Below, piece by piece: positions 55,002 to 64,000 of a stretch of 64,000 nt of DNA. Positions within the stretch are counted from its first letter, which is position 1; each line of letters opens with the position of its first letter. The position numbers and the translations under genes were made by a program. The stretch is from positions 3,656,402 to 3,720,401 of the forward strand of contig NZ_CP036264.1 of the NCBI RefSeq assembly GCF_008035925.1, in the 5' to 3' direction. The notes below the pieces were generated by a model. That model had not been told where the DNA came from. It did not search any database and worked only from the letters and a program-made list of their open reading frames with translations. This DNA comes from Stieleria maiorica (GTDB taxonomy: Bacteria > Planctomycetota > Planctomycetia > Pirellulales > Pirellulaceae).

Positions 55002-56627
55002 ATGAACTCCCTCATTTTGTGGCGCGCTTCGCTTCGACGTCACTGGTTTGCCGCTTCATTCGCGTTTGCCGCTGTCCTTGCGATCGCGGTGGCGGTGATT
55101 TTGTATGCACCGCGGCAGTACCGGTCGGTTTCCAAGCTGTTGCTGCGCGTCGGGTACGAAAGCGGGTCGCTGGACCCGACCATGTCGGTTGTCGGTGACC
55201 CTAATGCGCCGCTGAATACACGTCAGGACGAGATCGAGACGGCACTGGATGTGATGCACAGCCGCACGATCATGAATGACGTCGTCGATCGGCTGGGGAC
55301 GGATTTGATTCTCGAAGATCAGCTTTCCCAGTCTGGCGATGTCTCCGAGGAGCCCCAGAACCCGGTGGCGGCATGGATCGGGGCACTGAAAACGTGGGCC
55401 AGTAACATCGACCCGATCGGAAGCCGGGAACGAGCCATTCGGACACTGGAGCAATCCATCGACATTTCTGCATCGGAAAGATCCAGCCTGGTGACGGTGC
55501 AGTTCAAATCCAAAGATCCGAAGGTCGCCCAGACGATCGTCTCGGCTTGGGTGGACGCCTACTTGGATCACCACGCACAGGTCAATCGCACCCGTGGAAC
55601 CTACGCGTTTTTCTTGGAGCAAGACGCGGAGCTGAAAAACCAGCTCGACGAGGTTCACCGAAAAATCCGTGACGCAAAAAATGCCGCAGGATTTGCAACG
55701 CTGGATGGACACCAAAAACTGCTGGAATCGCAATTGGAAAAGGTTTCGGGCGAACTGTTCAAGGTCGAAGCGGACCTGGTCGAGTCTTCGATGCGTGCCC
55801 AAGCCTACGCCGATCTGTTGACCACCACCGTCCAGCCCACCGTCAAGGAGGAAACCACGGGGATTGAACGCAGTTCACACGATGAAATGCGGAGCGCGTT
55901 GTTCCAATTGGAGGTGCTCGAAAACGAATACGCGGCCAAGTACAAACCCGGGCACCCCAAGTTGACGTCCATTCGCGAACAGCTCAACGAGGCACGGAAG
56001 ATTGTAGAAGCACAGGAGTCCGATCGCACCGAATCGCGAGAGCTGATCAATCCGACCCATCAGCAATTGTTCGCCAACCAGGTCGTCGACCTCGCCACCG
56101 AAAAATCGCTCCGCGAGCGGCAGAAGAAGCTGCGCGAGCAGCAGCGTTACTTGATCGGTGAAATCAATTCGATCAACGAACACGAGCAGCTGCTTTCCAA
56201 ACTGCAACGCGATTCACAGGTGTTGGAGGAGCGTTACAAGGTGCATTCGGTGATGTTGGAACAGGCCAGACTGAACGAGGAATTGGAAGCCAACCGGATC
56301 ACCAGTATCAATGTTTCCCAGCCCGCGACGCTGGAGGAGCGACCGGTCTCGCCGAACAAGCCGCTGTGTGCGTTGGCCGGGCTGATCGCCGCATTCGCCT
56401 TGGCGATCGGCATTCCCGTCCTGATGGATGTTCGATCCTACTGGCCGACCGATGATTTCCCCCAATCCGACGACCACGAATCGGCAGACGACTCCTGGGA
56501 CGAATCACGGCCGGAGAGTGCCGAGGAACCGGACCGCGTCCGAACATCGGTCCCGATTCGGATCGACAAGGCGGTCGTTTCGCATGAAGCCCCGGCTGAA
56601 TCTTCCGCGGCGACGCGTCCACGTTGA
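55002..56627 (+). CDS. Wzz/GumC-type polysaccharide chain-length determinant
   Basis: The 541-residue inner-membrane protein has an N-terminal helix (about 15-36; FAFAAVLAIAVAVILY), a large periplasmic coiled-coil region (about 100-420) and a second helix near 455-480 (LCALAGLIAAFALAIGIPVL). No tyrosine-kinase domain is fused and the acidic tail is short. Such proteins set export or chain length of surface polysaccharide with a Wzy polymerase. ATG 55002 is followed by the family-type start MNSLILWRASLRRHW. The O-antigen ligase gene begins 21 nt after its stop. Confidence 0.85.
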   Translation: MNSLILWRASLRRHWFAASFAFAAVLAIAVAVILYAPRQYRSVSKLLLRVGYESGSLDPTMSVVGDPNAPLNTRQDEIETALDVMHSRTIMNDVVDRLGTDLILEDQLSQSGDVSEEPQNPVAAWIGALKTWASNIDPIGSRERAIRTLEQSIDISASERSSLVTVQFKSKDPKVAQTIVSAWVDAYLDHHAQVNRTRGTYAFFLEQDAELKNQLDEVHRKIRDAKNAAGFATLDGHQKLLESQLEKVSGELFKVEADLVESSMRAQAYADLLTTTVQPTVKEETTGIERSSHDEMRSALFQLEVLENEYAAKYKPGHPKLTSIREQLNEARKIVEAQESDRTESRELINPTHQQLFANQVVDLATEKSLRERQKKLREQQRYLIGEINSINEHEQLLSKLQRDSQVLEERYKVHSVMLEQARLNEELEANRITSINVSQPATLEERPVSPNKPLCALAGLIAAFALAIGIPVLMDVRSYWPTDDFPQSDDHESADDSWDESRPESAEEPDRVRTSVPIRIDKAVVSHEAPAESSAATRPR

Positions 56628-56648
56628 TCCCGTCCCTTTCGGATCGTC

Positions 56649-57989
56649 ATGTTTCGCTCTGACACCTCGTTGCGACGTCTCACGACCTTTGGGGTCTGCG
56701 CGTTGCCCCTGCTGACGTTCACCCTTCCATCGCGCTGGGAAGCGGTGACGATCGCGTCGCTTGATCCGCTGGCGATGGTCAAACTGGTGATCTTGTTGAT
56801 CGTCTTCTTCGGCGGCACGGCCTTGATCCTGGCCCGGATCGGGGACCGCAGCTCCCGTGCGGTCCTGCGTCCCTTGGTCCCGTTCTACCTGTTTTTCGCC
56901 TGGGCGGTTTTGAGCCTGCTGTGGACACCGCGACCCGCCGTCTCGATCGGCCAGGCGGGCGGATTGGCTAGCCTGCTGGTGCTCGCCTCGCTGGTTGCGT
57001 TGCTGACCCGCGGCCAGGATCGGATCGAATCGATGATGCGACTGCTGGTGCGGATGCTGTTTGTGTTCAGCGTTTTTGTGCTGGTGGTGCATTTGGCTTT
57101 CCCTGATCTATCCGGTTTGAACCGCCGCCTCATGATGGGCGGCCATTCGGGCATCGTTCACCCCACCGCGGCAGGCGCCAACGCATCGCTGGGGCTGTTG
57201 GCCTGTGTCCTCTGCCTGTTTGTCGGCAGGTACACGTGGTCGCTGCGCGCGGCCATCCTCGGCAGCTTGGTTCATGGGGCGGTGTTGTATGTCGCCAACA
57301 GCCGGATGGCGTTGTTGATGGCTGCCGTGACGGTCGGGTTGGTGTTGTTTGTTTACGCCGGAAACGTGGTCCGCGCCGCCGCGATCAGTATTTTCGCGCT
57401 GGGGCTGATCACCGTCGTGCTGATCGATCCGTCGTTCGCATCCGTCCTGGATCCCAAGAGCTCGACGGTCCAATACCTCACCCGCGGCCAGTCCGCCAGA
57501 CAATTAAGCCAAGTCTCTGGTCGCGAAGAAATGTGGACCAAGGTGTGGCAAGAGTTCACCAAATCCAAATGGATCGGACACGGGTACTTTATCACCAGCG
57601 AGACCGGCGAACTCGAGGTCTGGTCGATGAAGACCAACCATCCGGCCCACAACATCCAGCTTCAAATTCTCGTCTCAACGGGCGTGATCGGCATGGCGCT
57701 GTTCACCGCCGCGATGGCCAACCTGTTCTTCCATCTGATCCGATTGACGGGCGGCGCTCCGCGCCAGAGAGCCTTCGCCGCCGCACTCGCCGTTTTTGCC
57801 CTCTGGTACCTCGGCTGGTCGCTGTTGTGCACGTCGTTCATGGGGCCCGTACGATCCGAATCGGTGCTGTTTTTCGCCTTGATCGGAATCGGGATCGGCC
57901 AGTTGTCCCGGCTGCCGGATCGCCCGCGTAGGCAAGCCCGCCGTCGGCCACTGCCGGAATTCTCGTTGCGGCAGGGGCAAGTTCTCTGA
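56649..57989 (+). CDS. O-antigen ligase/polymerase family protein
   Basis: The 446-residue polytopic membrane protein has about ten or more hydrophobic segments and the WaaL-type periplasmic loop (about 290-345) with SGREEMWTKVWQEFTKS, IGHGYF and NHPAHNIQLQILVSTG. The His in the last block is typical. It may ligate or polymerise glycan units. ATG 56649 is 21 nt after the Wzz-like gene. The C-terminus is basic and probably cytoplasmic. Confidence 0.85.
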   Translation: MFRSDTSLRRLTTFGVCALPLLTFTLPSRWEAVTIASLDPLAMVKLVILLIVFFGGTALILARIGDRSSRAVLRPLVPFYLFFAWAVLSLLWTPRPAVSIGQAGGLASLLVLASLVALLTRGQDRIESMMRLLVRMLFVFSVFVLVVHLAFPDLSGLNRRLMMGGHSGIVHPTAAGANASLGLLACVLCLFVGRYTWSLRAAILGSLVHGAVLYVANSRMALLMAAVTVGLVLFVYAGNVVRAAAISIFALGLITVVLIDPSFASVLDPKSSTVQYLTRGQSARQLSQVSGREEMWTKVWQEFTKSKWIGHGYFITSETGELEVWSMKTNHPAHNIQLQILVSTGVIGMALFTAAMANLFFHLIRLTGGAPRQRAFAAALAVFALWYLGWSLLCTSFMGPVRSESVLFFALIGIGIGQLSRLPDRPRRQARRRPLPEFSLRQGQVL

Positions 57990-58355
57990 AACAGACCTCA
58001 CCGATCTCCACTTGAAAGGGTGTCAGCAAACAATTCACCGCACCAATTCAGTCACGGGAATCGGATCACGCCGCTACACGCTGATCAGCGGAAACCGCTT
58101 CATGGATTACACTTCCTACGAAGGTGACAACTACGACTTTCAGTGGCAGTAGTCTGGAAAAAGGCTACCCGCGAATTTGATGCTGACAGAGCACTCGTAT
58201 TCCGCCACAGCTTGATCTCCGGGTAGCCGATGCGTTCGGAGAGTCGCCGTGTTCTCCGAACTCGGCGCACGCGAAAAAGCGGAGCTTTGCTCTGCGCCGA
58301 CCTCGGAGAGGACGGCGACTGTCCAGCCAAATCGAATATGAGCTGCGGCGGAGTA
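57990..58355. other. Intergenic region with fragment and palindrome
   Basis: The plus strand reads YTLISGNRFMDYTSYEGD then NYDFQWQ and stop at 58150-58152, a protein-like C-terminal tail with no identifiable start, perhaps a remnant. The hairpin at 58239-58324 occupies most of the rest. Confidence 0.5.
58239..58324. repeat. Palindromic element (GTCGCCGT family)
   Basis: Arms 58243-58268 and 58294-58319 are inverted with about 22 of 26 positions matching. It sits between convergent genes and may terminate both. Confidence 0.82.
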
Positions 58356-59027
58356 CTAGCCCGCCCCGACAGCATCGATTCCCCACTCGTCGTTTTGATT
58401 CCTTTGCAAGAACGATTCGACACGGGGCAGTTTTTCGGGGCCGCGAAAGTGCAGGAAATGTGCCAATTCGGCCCGGAAGTTTGGCACCTGGTCGTGTTGG
58501 TTCCAGCGCCAGGATAAAGGGGTTGGCGTGACGCCGGTTCGCTTGACCATCACGCAAAAGTAGACTTGGTCGGCGAATCGCGTCTGTTCGACATCGCGAC
58601 CGAGTGATCGGATCGCCCCGGCGATGGTCCGCAGGTAGGCTCGCGAAGCCAGGATCACGCCGCTGTTGTACATGTCGGCGACGACAAAATCGTCCGCGAT
58701 CTTCTCGTGAATGCGGCGCAGGAACCGCGGCGAAACCCAACCGGACGGCTTCATCGCGATGTCAGCGAACGGGACGTCGAACAGGCTGGGAGCCCCACGT
58801 CGCACCAGGATGTCGCTGTCCAAGATCGCGATCCGTTCGTAGTCCGAATCGCACAGCTCGATGATCGCTTCCCAGTAGGCGAACACAGGACGGCGGTACG
58901 CGTCGCACCGGTTCATGACACGGAAGTCCACACCATGTGATTCCGCATAGCGGCGCATTCGCGGCATCGTGTGCCTTGCGGCTTCATCGTTTCCAATGCT
59001 GACGGTCAGCAGTAAATCGCGGGACAC
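58356..59027 (-). CDS. Glycosyltransferase-like protein (GT-A fold with DSD)
   Basis: The 223-residue protein resembles short GT8-like nucleotide-sugar transferases: TVSIGNDEAARHTMPRMRRY near the start, the metal motif RIAILDSDILVRRG (DxD), then MYNSGVILASR and a Trp-rich end. GTG 59027 has AGGA about 5 nt upstream; an in-frame GTG at 59051 would add eight residues. No membrane segment is present. Context with a sulfotransferase and an aminotransferase suggests action on a surface glycan; donor and acceptor are unknown. Confidence 0.75.
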   Translation of the reverse strand: MSRDLLLTVSIGNDEAARHTMPRMRRYAESHGVDFRVMNRCDAYRRPVFAYWEAIIELCDSDYERIAILDSDILVRRGAPSLFDVPFADIAMKPSGWVSPRFLRRIHEKIADDFVVADMYNSGVILASRAYLRTIAGAIRSLGRDVEQTRFADQVYFCVMVKRTGVTPTPLSWRWNQHDQVPNFRAELAHFLHFRGPEKLPRVESFLQRNQNDEWGIDAVGAG

Positions 59028-59146
59028 GGAATTCCTGACGAAAGGGCGCACGAATCGGATCGATCACGAGAAAGTCTTCACCTTCAAATTAGAGTATATT
59101 CTCGGATCCATGTGTTCATCTCAGAACGTGCGAGACGGAGATGTAA

Positions 59147-60382
59147 GTGTCAAAGAAGTCGAACTCGAATCTTAAACGCCCCTGTTCGTGGCGTGAAGTG
59201 CGTCGCGAGTTTCGGCTGGCCCCCAACGTCGCACACCTGGCGCCGATGCTATTCGCGTCACATCCGCGCGTTGTGCGTCGCGCCATCGCCAAGCATCGTC
59301 GAGTTCTGGATCGCAATCCGAAGCGGGCTCACGACGATCTGGAAATCAACGATGTCCGCGTCCTCTGTTCCGCCGCGTCTTATTTCGGCTGCTCGCCGAA
59401 TCAAATTGCATTGACCGACAGCACGACCATGGGTTTGGGACTGGTCCTGACGTCATTGAAATTCAGTGCGGGCGATCAGATTCTGCAAAGCGAACACGGT
59501 CATTACTCTTCCGACGCGGCGATCGGATACGCCTGCGATCGGTATGATGCCGTCCGCGTCAAGAAAACGCTCTACGACTCCGACGATCCGGCTGAAGCAT
59601 GCCAGGATGAAATGGTTCATCAATTGATGTCCGGAATCACCGATGCCACGCGCGTCGTGGTGATCACCTGGGTGCACTCATCATCAGGTGTCAAGCTTCC
59701 GTTGCAGCGGATCGCCGAACACCTTCGGCAGATCAACGAGAAACGTCCGGCCGAGCGAAAGATCTTACTGGTCGTCGATGGAGTCCACGCGTTGGGCGTG
59801 GAAGACTTCGAATTGCGGGAAGGGTGTTGTGACTTTTTCATCGCCGGATGCCACAAGACGCTGTGCGGGCCGAGGGGGACTGGCATCATCTGGGGAAGTG
59901 CGGCGGGTTGGAATCGAATGCGACCCACGATTCCGCCCTTCGGTCGCGATCGCATCGAATGCTGGCGCCTAGGCAAAGCGGACATCGGGGCGATCGGTCG
60001 ACGGATGACGCCCGGCGGCTACCACAGCTATGAAAACCGCTGGGCGCTCGCCGATGCCTTTGACTTTCAACTGGAAATCGGGAAACAACGCATCCGACAC
60101 CGAATCCATCGCCTGGCACAGTTTTGCAAACAGCGTTTGGCCTCCATGCCTCACGTGCGACTTTTAACGCCGATGTCGCAGGACCTTTCGTCGGGGATCG
60201 TCTGTTTCAATGTCGACGGCTGGGAACCCGATGACCTGGAAACGGAATTAGCTCGCAACGGCGTGATCGCCAGCGCAAACCCTTACAAAATTCCTTGTAT
60301 GCGATTCTCGTTCGGCTTGTACACCAGCCGCCGAGACATCCGAAAAGGACTGTCCGTCATCCAATCGGTTGGTCAAAGATAG
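59147..60382 (+). CDS. Class V aminotransferase-like PLP enzyme
   Basis: The 411-residue protein has the PLP fold of the class V family (NifS/isopenicillin-N-epimerase-like). Key segments are the cofactor-phosphate region TDSTTMGLGLVLTSL, LVVDGVHALGVEDFEL with the Asp, and the lysine loop FIAGCHKTLCGPRGTG. It lacks the Cys expected of a desulfurase active loop, so an amino-sugar or amino-acid role is more likely. GTG 59147 has GGAG 6 nt upstream. The sulfotransferase gene starts 15 nt after its stop. Confidence 0.82.
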   Translation: MSKKSNSNLKRPCSWREVRREFRLAPNVAHLAPMLFASHPRVVRRAIAKHRRVLDRNPKRAHDDLEINDVRVLCSAASYFGCSPNQIALTDSTTMGLGLVLTSLKFSAGDQILQSEHGHYSSDAAIGYACDRYDAVRVKKTLYDSDDPAEACQDEMVHQLMSGITDATRVVVITWVHSSSGVKLPLQRIAEHLRQINEKRPAERKILLVVDGVHALGVEDFELREGCCDFFIAGCHKTLCGPRGTGIIWGSAAGWNRMRPTIPPFGRDRIECWRLGKADIGAIGRRMTPGGYHSYENRWALADAFDFQLEIGKQRIRHRIHRLAQFCKQRLASMPHVRLLTPMSQDLSSGIVCFNVDGWEPDDLETELARNGVIASANPYKIPCMRFSFGLYTSRRDIRKGLSVIQSVGQR

Positions 60383-60397
60383 GTCGGAGAGACTGCA

Positions 60398-61681
60398 TTG
60401 ACGATTCAGAACATTGACGTCACTTATCAGCCGAATCTGGATGAAGTTTTGCATGGGTTTGAGATACACGAACCGCGATCAGGGGCGGATTCGGATTCCC
60501 ACAGCATTCGGCTGGACGGCTGGGCCTTGGCTCGGCGGGGCAAGGTCCGCCGATTGCAATTGATGCATGGCGGCGTGCCCTGGAAATCGATTCCGGTGAC
60601 GCTACACAGCAGCGTCGCGGCGAACCGGCACGCGGACGTTCGGGGCAGCTCGACGTGTGGGTTTCGCGGCAGTTTCGGCACACTGGGATTGCCGCCACAA
60701 TTTCGCATCGACGTGTTTGCGGTGATGCAAAACGGCAAACGCCTGCACTGTGCCGTCATCACAGGAACGCGTCACAGCGCGCCGACGGGTTACGCCCCGC
60801 GGCTCTCGCCGCTGACGATCACGTCGCTGGCCAGAACGGGGACGACGCGGATGATGCAGACCCTGCATCAACATCCGTCGATCGTGCTGGACAATCAGTA
60901 TCCGTTCGAAGCCCGCCCGGCCGGGTATTGGTTTCACATGCTGAAGATTCTTGCCGAACCTTCCTCGGGAAAGAACACGTTCGAAGCGGACCTGACGACG
61001 TTGCCACCGTGCCCCTTTCACAGCGAAGTCACCGCGAATCGGCCGCCGCTTCGAAACTGGTTCGAAACGACCTATGTCAATCGCACCGCCGAGTTTGCCC
61101 AGCGGAATATCGACCAGCTTTACCAGGAGATCGCGGCCACGCAGGGGAAAGCCGACGCTCAGTACTTTGCCGAAAAATCGCTTCCCTGCCATCTGCAATG
61201 GATCGCCCGAGAACTGTACGAGGACGCCAAGGAAATCATCTTGGTTCGCGATTTTCGCGACATGGTTTGCTCGATGATTTCATTCAATCGCAAGCGAGGC
61301 TTCGCAACGTTCGGCCGCGAAAACGTTGACAGCGACGGGGAATTCATCCGGATGAAGCGGCATGACGTGGGACGGCTGATGGCAGTCGCAAGGGAGCGAC
61401 AGGCCAAAATCCTACTGGTGCGTTACGAAGATCTGGTGCTGGACACGGAAGCCAGCTTGACGCGAATCTTTCAATATTTACAGATCGACGATACACCGAC
61501 GTTAGTTGCGGACATCATCGAGCGACACCACCGTGTCTCCGATGACCTGGATTTTCACCGCACGACCGCCGACGAACTTGCGTCGGTGGGCCGATGGAAA
61601 ACTGATCTTCCGCCGAAACTGCAGGTGCTGTGCAATGATGTGTTTGGCGAACTGCTGACCGAAGCCGGATACGACGTCTGA
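60398..61681 (+). CDS. Sulfotransferase family protein
   Basis: The 427-residue protein has a beta-rich N-terminal domain (about 1-130) and a PAPS-dependent sulfotransferase domain. The 5'-phosphosulfate loop is SLARTGTTRMMQTL, and the 3'-phosphate region is ILVRDFRDMVCSMISFN with Arg and Ser. TTG 60398 has GGAGA 7 nt upstream and is the preferred start. It probably sulfates a surface polysaccharide or small acceptor. Expression with the class V aminotransferase is likely from the short spacing. Confidence 0.82.
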   Translation: MTIQNIDVTYQPNLDEVLHGFEIHEPRSGADSDSHSIRLDGWALARRGKVRRLQLMHGGVPWKSIPVTLHSSVAANRHADVRGSSTCGFRGSFGTLGLPPQFRIDVFAVMQNGKRLHCAVITGTRHSAPTGYAPRLSPLTITSLARTGTTRMMQTLHQHPSIVLDNQYPFEARPAGYWFHMLKILAEPSSGKNTFEADLTTLPPCPFHSEVTANRPPLRNWFETTYVNRTAEFAQRNIDQLYQEIAATQGKADAQYFAEKSLPCHLQWIARELYEDAKEIILVRDFRDMVCSMISFNRKRGFATFGRENVDSDGEFIRMKRHDVGRLMAVARERQAKILLVRYEDLVLDTEASLTRIFQYLQIDDTPTLVADIIERHHRVSDDLDFHRTTADELASVGRWKTDLPPKLQVLCNDVFGELLTEAGYDV

Positions 61682-61713
61682 ATCCGATCGCGACGGCTGT
61701 GAACGAGCCTGCC

Positions 61714-62709
61714 TTATTCCGCCAGGTGATCTCGAATCGCGCCGAGTAACTGTGACGCGCGGTGTTGATAAAGGTGCCCCTGGAATACGGTCTGCTGGGC
61801 TCGATCGACTTTCTGTTTTCGCTCGGCCGTCGAATCGATCGCTTCTTCAAACCTTTCGCCGAAGCCGTCGATGTCGTCAAACAGATAGATTGAATCGCCA
61901 AAGATCTGCTCGAGCTCCTCACGGCGGTTGCTGATCAATGCCGGGCGCCCCAACGCCGCGACTTCGTAGACCCGTGGACTGGCCGATCGAGCCGGTTGGT
62001 CACCGCTGTCTCGAAACAGGTTCAGCACCATTTTGCTCTGGCTGTAAAGACTCCACTTCTGTTCGGCCGAAACCGTCCCGGGGATCAATCGTACGAATTC
62101 CAAATCCTGCAACCCGTCGCACCTGGACGGAAAATGACCAAAGATGTCGAAACGATACTCGTTGATCTCGCAATACATGGCGATCTGGCGGAGCATCTCC
62201 CAGCGGTCTTCGAACACGGTGCCGACGAAGACCAGATCTCGCACCCACGGATCATCGTCCAACGCCGGTGGCAGCATGGTTGCCGTGGGCAGATACTTCG
62301 CTCGGCCGTTGACGCAGGACAACTCGTTAGAAAACCGCATGCTGTAGCCATCGTGCATGCCGATCGGCTCGTACGGATCGTCGGTCGCGATCAACACGGT
62401 CGGCATCCCGCGATGTGTCAATGATTCGACGACCCAACTGCGTGAGTCGCGAAAATACATCCCGCTGATGAACACGATCGCCTGAACGCCGTTGCGAATG
62501 TCCATCGCTTTGCCGATCAGGTCGCTGCCCAACAGATTCGGGCTAAGCAATTCCAGAATCGAGAAGGTGGGATAGGGCAAGACATTTGCACCGATCTCGG
62601 TCAATCCTTCCAGATATCCTTCCCACACATCACGCGTCGAAAACGGCGCCGCATCGGCGACCAGCATGATCGTCCCGTCCTGGAAACTGATCTCATCGCC
62701 GTCACTCAT
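61714..62709 (-). CDS. CgeB-like glycosyltransferase family protein
   Basis: The 331-residue protein resembles CgeB-type transferases. Segments include MLVADAAPFSTRDVWEGYLE, DLVFVGTVFEDRWEMLRQ, SQSKMVLNLFRDSGDQPARS and the nucleotide-binding-like ASPRVYEVAALGRPALIS. No membrane helix is present. ATG 62709 overlaps the stop of the upstream small gene by 8 nt, suggesting coupling. It is convergent with the sulfotransferase gene (32 nt between stops). Confidence 0.8.
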   Translation of the reverse strand: MSDGDEISFQDGTIMLVADAAPFSTRDVWEGYLEGLTEIGANVLPYPTFSILELLSPNLLGSDLIGKAMDIRNGVQAIVFISGMYFRDSRSWVVESLTHRGMPTVLIATDDPYEPIGMHDGYSMRFSNELSCVNGRAKYLPTATMLPPALDDDPWVRDLVFVGTVFEDRWEMLRQIAMYCEINEYRFDIFGHFPSRCDGLQDLEFVRLIPGTVSAEQKWSLYSQSKMVLNLFRDSGDQPARSASPRVYEVAALGRPALISNRREELEQIFGDSIYLFDDIDGFGERFEEAIDSTAERKQKVDRAQQTVFQGHLYQHRASQLLGAIRDHLAE

Positions 62710-63073
62710 TGCCACCAAAGTATCCTGCGTAAAGTGAAAACTCTTCGTTGGACCGGGCGATCTCCAGGTACGTGAATTCGGCGCCGAGCAAATTCTGCAC
62801 CTCACGCTGCCTGGCGCGGCGAATCCGACCGATCCGCCGCCGATTCTCGCGTAAACGGTCGGCCAAGCGATTGATCCGCGCGGTGAACTCGGTCGTGCTG
62901 AGCGCCGAACGCTCGCCCGGAATCGTCCGCACGCGTTCGCGTTTGAGCTGCAACTCGGATCGGCGAACGCGGATCCGAGCCGAATGCAGGCGCGTCGTCC
63001 CCAATCGATCCGACAATTCCACCAGCGGTTGGATCTCTCGTCGCAGCGCCCGTTGTCGCTTTTTCTTGCTCAT
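62702..63073 (-). CDS. Small basic coiled-coil protein, unknown
   Basis: The 123-residue protein is highly basic with an Arg/Lys-rich helical pattern (INRLADRLRENRRRIGRIRR) likely to form a coiled coil. No family is recognised. It overlaps the CgeB-like gene by 8 nt, so the two may be expressed together. It starts at ATG 63073 (MSKKKRQRALRREIQ). Confidence 0.65.
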   Translation of the reverse strand: MSKKKRQRALRREIQPLVELSDRLGTTRLHSARIRVRRSELQLKRERVRTIPGERSALSTTEFTARINRLADRLRENRRRIGRIRRARQREVQNLLGAEFTYLEIARSNEEFSLYAGYFGGNE

Positions 63074-63187
63074 GGTGCAAACTCATGGAGGGATGAATCG
63101 ACCGATGCGGCTATCTTACATCAAAGTCGCTTCGAGGTTGGCATCCAGATCGTCAAAAATCGACAACGGATCGTGTGCTGCCGCCAG

Positions 63188-64000
63188 CTAGATCTGATCG
63201 GCCGCGTGTTTTCGAAGCAGCCGCTCGGCGGACTCGATCGCGCGGAGTCGCGTCTGATCGGGTTGATCGATTTGCTTCATCGATTCGGTCCACTGGACGG
63301 CTTGCCGGACCAATTCCGACGCGGCACCTTCATCACCACTTTGGCGGCGCAACTCTGCCAAGTCCAGCGAGATTCGGATGGAAGCCAAGGCCATCGTAGG
63401 GTCCTCGGGGACCAGATCGATCAGTTGACTGTAGAACCGTAGTGCAGCCACGAAGTGCAGCATCGCCGCTTCATGGTTCTTAATCTGCTGGGCCAGCGAA
63501 CCGGCCGTCGCGTGGTGGGACGCAAACACTTTCAGCCGACTTTCGCTGGGCGCATCCGCAGCGGCCTGGGACCAACTTTGCAACCCGATTTCACAGTGGT
63601 CAAGCGCCTCCTGCCGTTTTCCCAACCGCATCAGGATTTGCGAGTACCGCGTGTGCAACCCGCCCTTGACGTCTCGATGACTGCGGCGATGGGGGTAGTC
63701 TTTGACGACGTCATCAATGAGCTCCACGGCCGCACGAAAATGAACTTCGGCGCCAACATCGTCGTTTTCCGCCTCACAAATCTGTCCCAGCGTTCGGTGG
63801 CTCGCCGCCAAGTCACGTCGGATGGAAAACGTTTGTTTGGGCGACGGGTAATGCACCACCGTGGAAGGGTGAAACCGGTAACCGTCGGGATGCACACGTT
63901 GCAATTGAAGCCGCTGCTGCAACAATTCCTCATGGATCTGCCTGGATTGATCCAATTTGCCTTGCCGGCAATACATGTCAGCCAGTTGGTGTCGATTCCA
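63188..64000 (-). CDS. TPR-containing protein, 5'-truncated by window edge
   Basis: The frame is open to the end of the window (271 codons visible) and ends at TAG 63188. TPR-like helices are visible: WNRHQLADMYCRQGKLDQSR, FSIRRDLAASHRTLGQI, LGKRQEALDHCEIGL and ISLDLAELRRQSGDEGAASE. In planctomycetes such a tail often belongs to a Ser/Thr kinase or a sigma-factor-linked protein, but the N-terminal part is outside the window, so the protein cannot be assigned further. Confidence 0.75.
   Translation of the reverse strand, partial: WNRHQLADMYCRQGKLDQSRQIHEELLQQRLQLQRVHPDGYRFHPSTVVHYPSPKQTFSIRRDLAASHRTLGQICEAENDDVGAEVHFRAAVELIDDVVKDYPHRRSHRDVKGGLHTRYSQILMRLGKRQEALDHCEIGLQSWSQAAADAPSESRLKVFASHHATAGSLAQQIKNHEAAMLHFVAALRFYSQLIDLVPEDPTMALASIRISLDLAELRRQSGDEGAASELVRQAVQWTESMKQIDQPDQTRLRAIESAERLLRKHAADQI

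Overview
The window looks like chromosomal DNA of a planctomycete close to Rhodopirellula and other Pirellulaceae. The reasons are a DUF1559 pseudopilin, a Tat-exported Gfo/Idh/MocA dehydrogenase, a formylglycine sulfatase, very large FG-GAP/UnbV lipoproteins, a J-like domain protein of the planctomycete type without an HPD motif, a decayed DUF1501 fragment and many palindromic intergenic repeats. No rRNA, CRISPR array, prophage or complete insertion sequence is visible. The assignment rests on recalled family features, not on a search.

Layout. (1) 1-9.4 kb is housekeeping: the end-truncated cysD on the minus strand, then purA-uppS-cdsA and phoH-pgpH-ybeY-corC, which share overlaps or short gaps. 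(2) 9.7-13.7 kb is 2-oxoacid:ferredoxin oxidoreductase korA-korB followed by cysK. (3) 13.8-19.9 kb holds planctomycete-type unknowns: a DUF4261-like protein, a zinc-ribbon membrane protein with seven nearly identical 60/61-residue repeats, a J-like membrane protein and a convergent conserved protein. (4) 20.0-23.8 kb holds a four-S1-domain RNA-binding protein and a remarkable Dop/PafA (Pup ligase/deamidase) homologue interrupted by membrane helices. (5) 24.2-28.3 kb, minus strand: Gfo/Idh/MocA, TerC, TauE/SafE and NusB, then tRNA-Ala(GGC) on the plus strand with a strong terminator. (6) 28.8-32.7 kb: a siderophore-binding protein, an esterase whose 3' end is made of a mobile-looking repeat, a DUF1501 fragment and a secreted esterase. 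(7) 32.9-37.6 kb: a Tm-1-like UPF0261 protein and a sulfatase-PhoD fusion. (8) 37.9-52.2 kb: a degenerate COX2-like cupredoxin, an SCO1-FG-GAP-UnbV fusion, a metallo-beta-lactamase lipoprotein and three about 1000-residue TPR-FG-GAP-UnbV lipoproteins. (9) 52.3-54.3 kb: a small lipoprotein and a DUF1559 pseudopilin. (10) 55.0-64 kb: a surface polysaccharide region (Wzz-like protein, O-antigen ligase, glycosyltransferases, class V aminotransferase, sulfotransferase), ending in a truncated TPR protein.

Repeats are a second layer. A 117-118 bp element with terminal GCGCCACTTT-like inverted repeats is present in three full-length copies and two partial ones. One copy forms the 3' end of an esterase and another lies in the 5' end of a TPR-FG-GAP gene. 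Several other palindromes sit between convergent genes, where they may end transcription.

The most unusual items are the membrane-inserted Pup-ligase-like protein, the COX2-like/SCO1/FG-GAP/metallo-beta-lactamase cluster with its lipoprotein paralogues, the sulfatase-PhoD fusion and the tandem-repeat zinc-ribbon protein.
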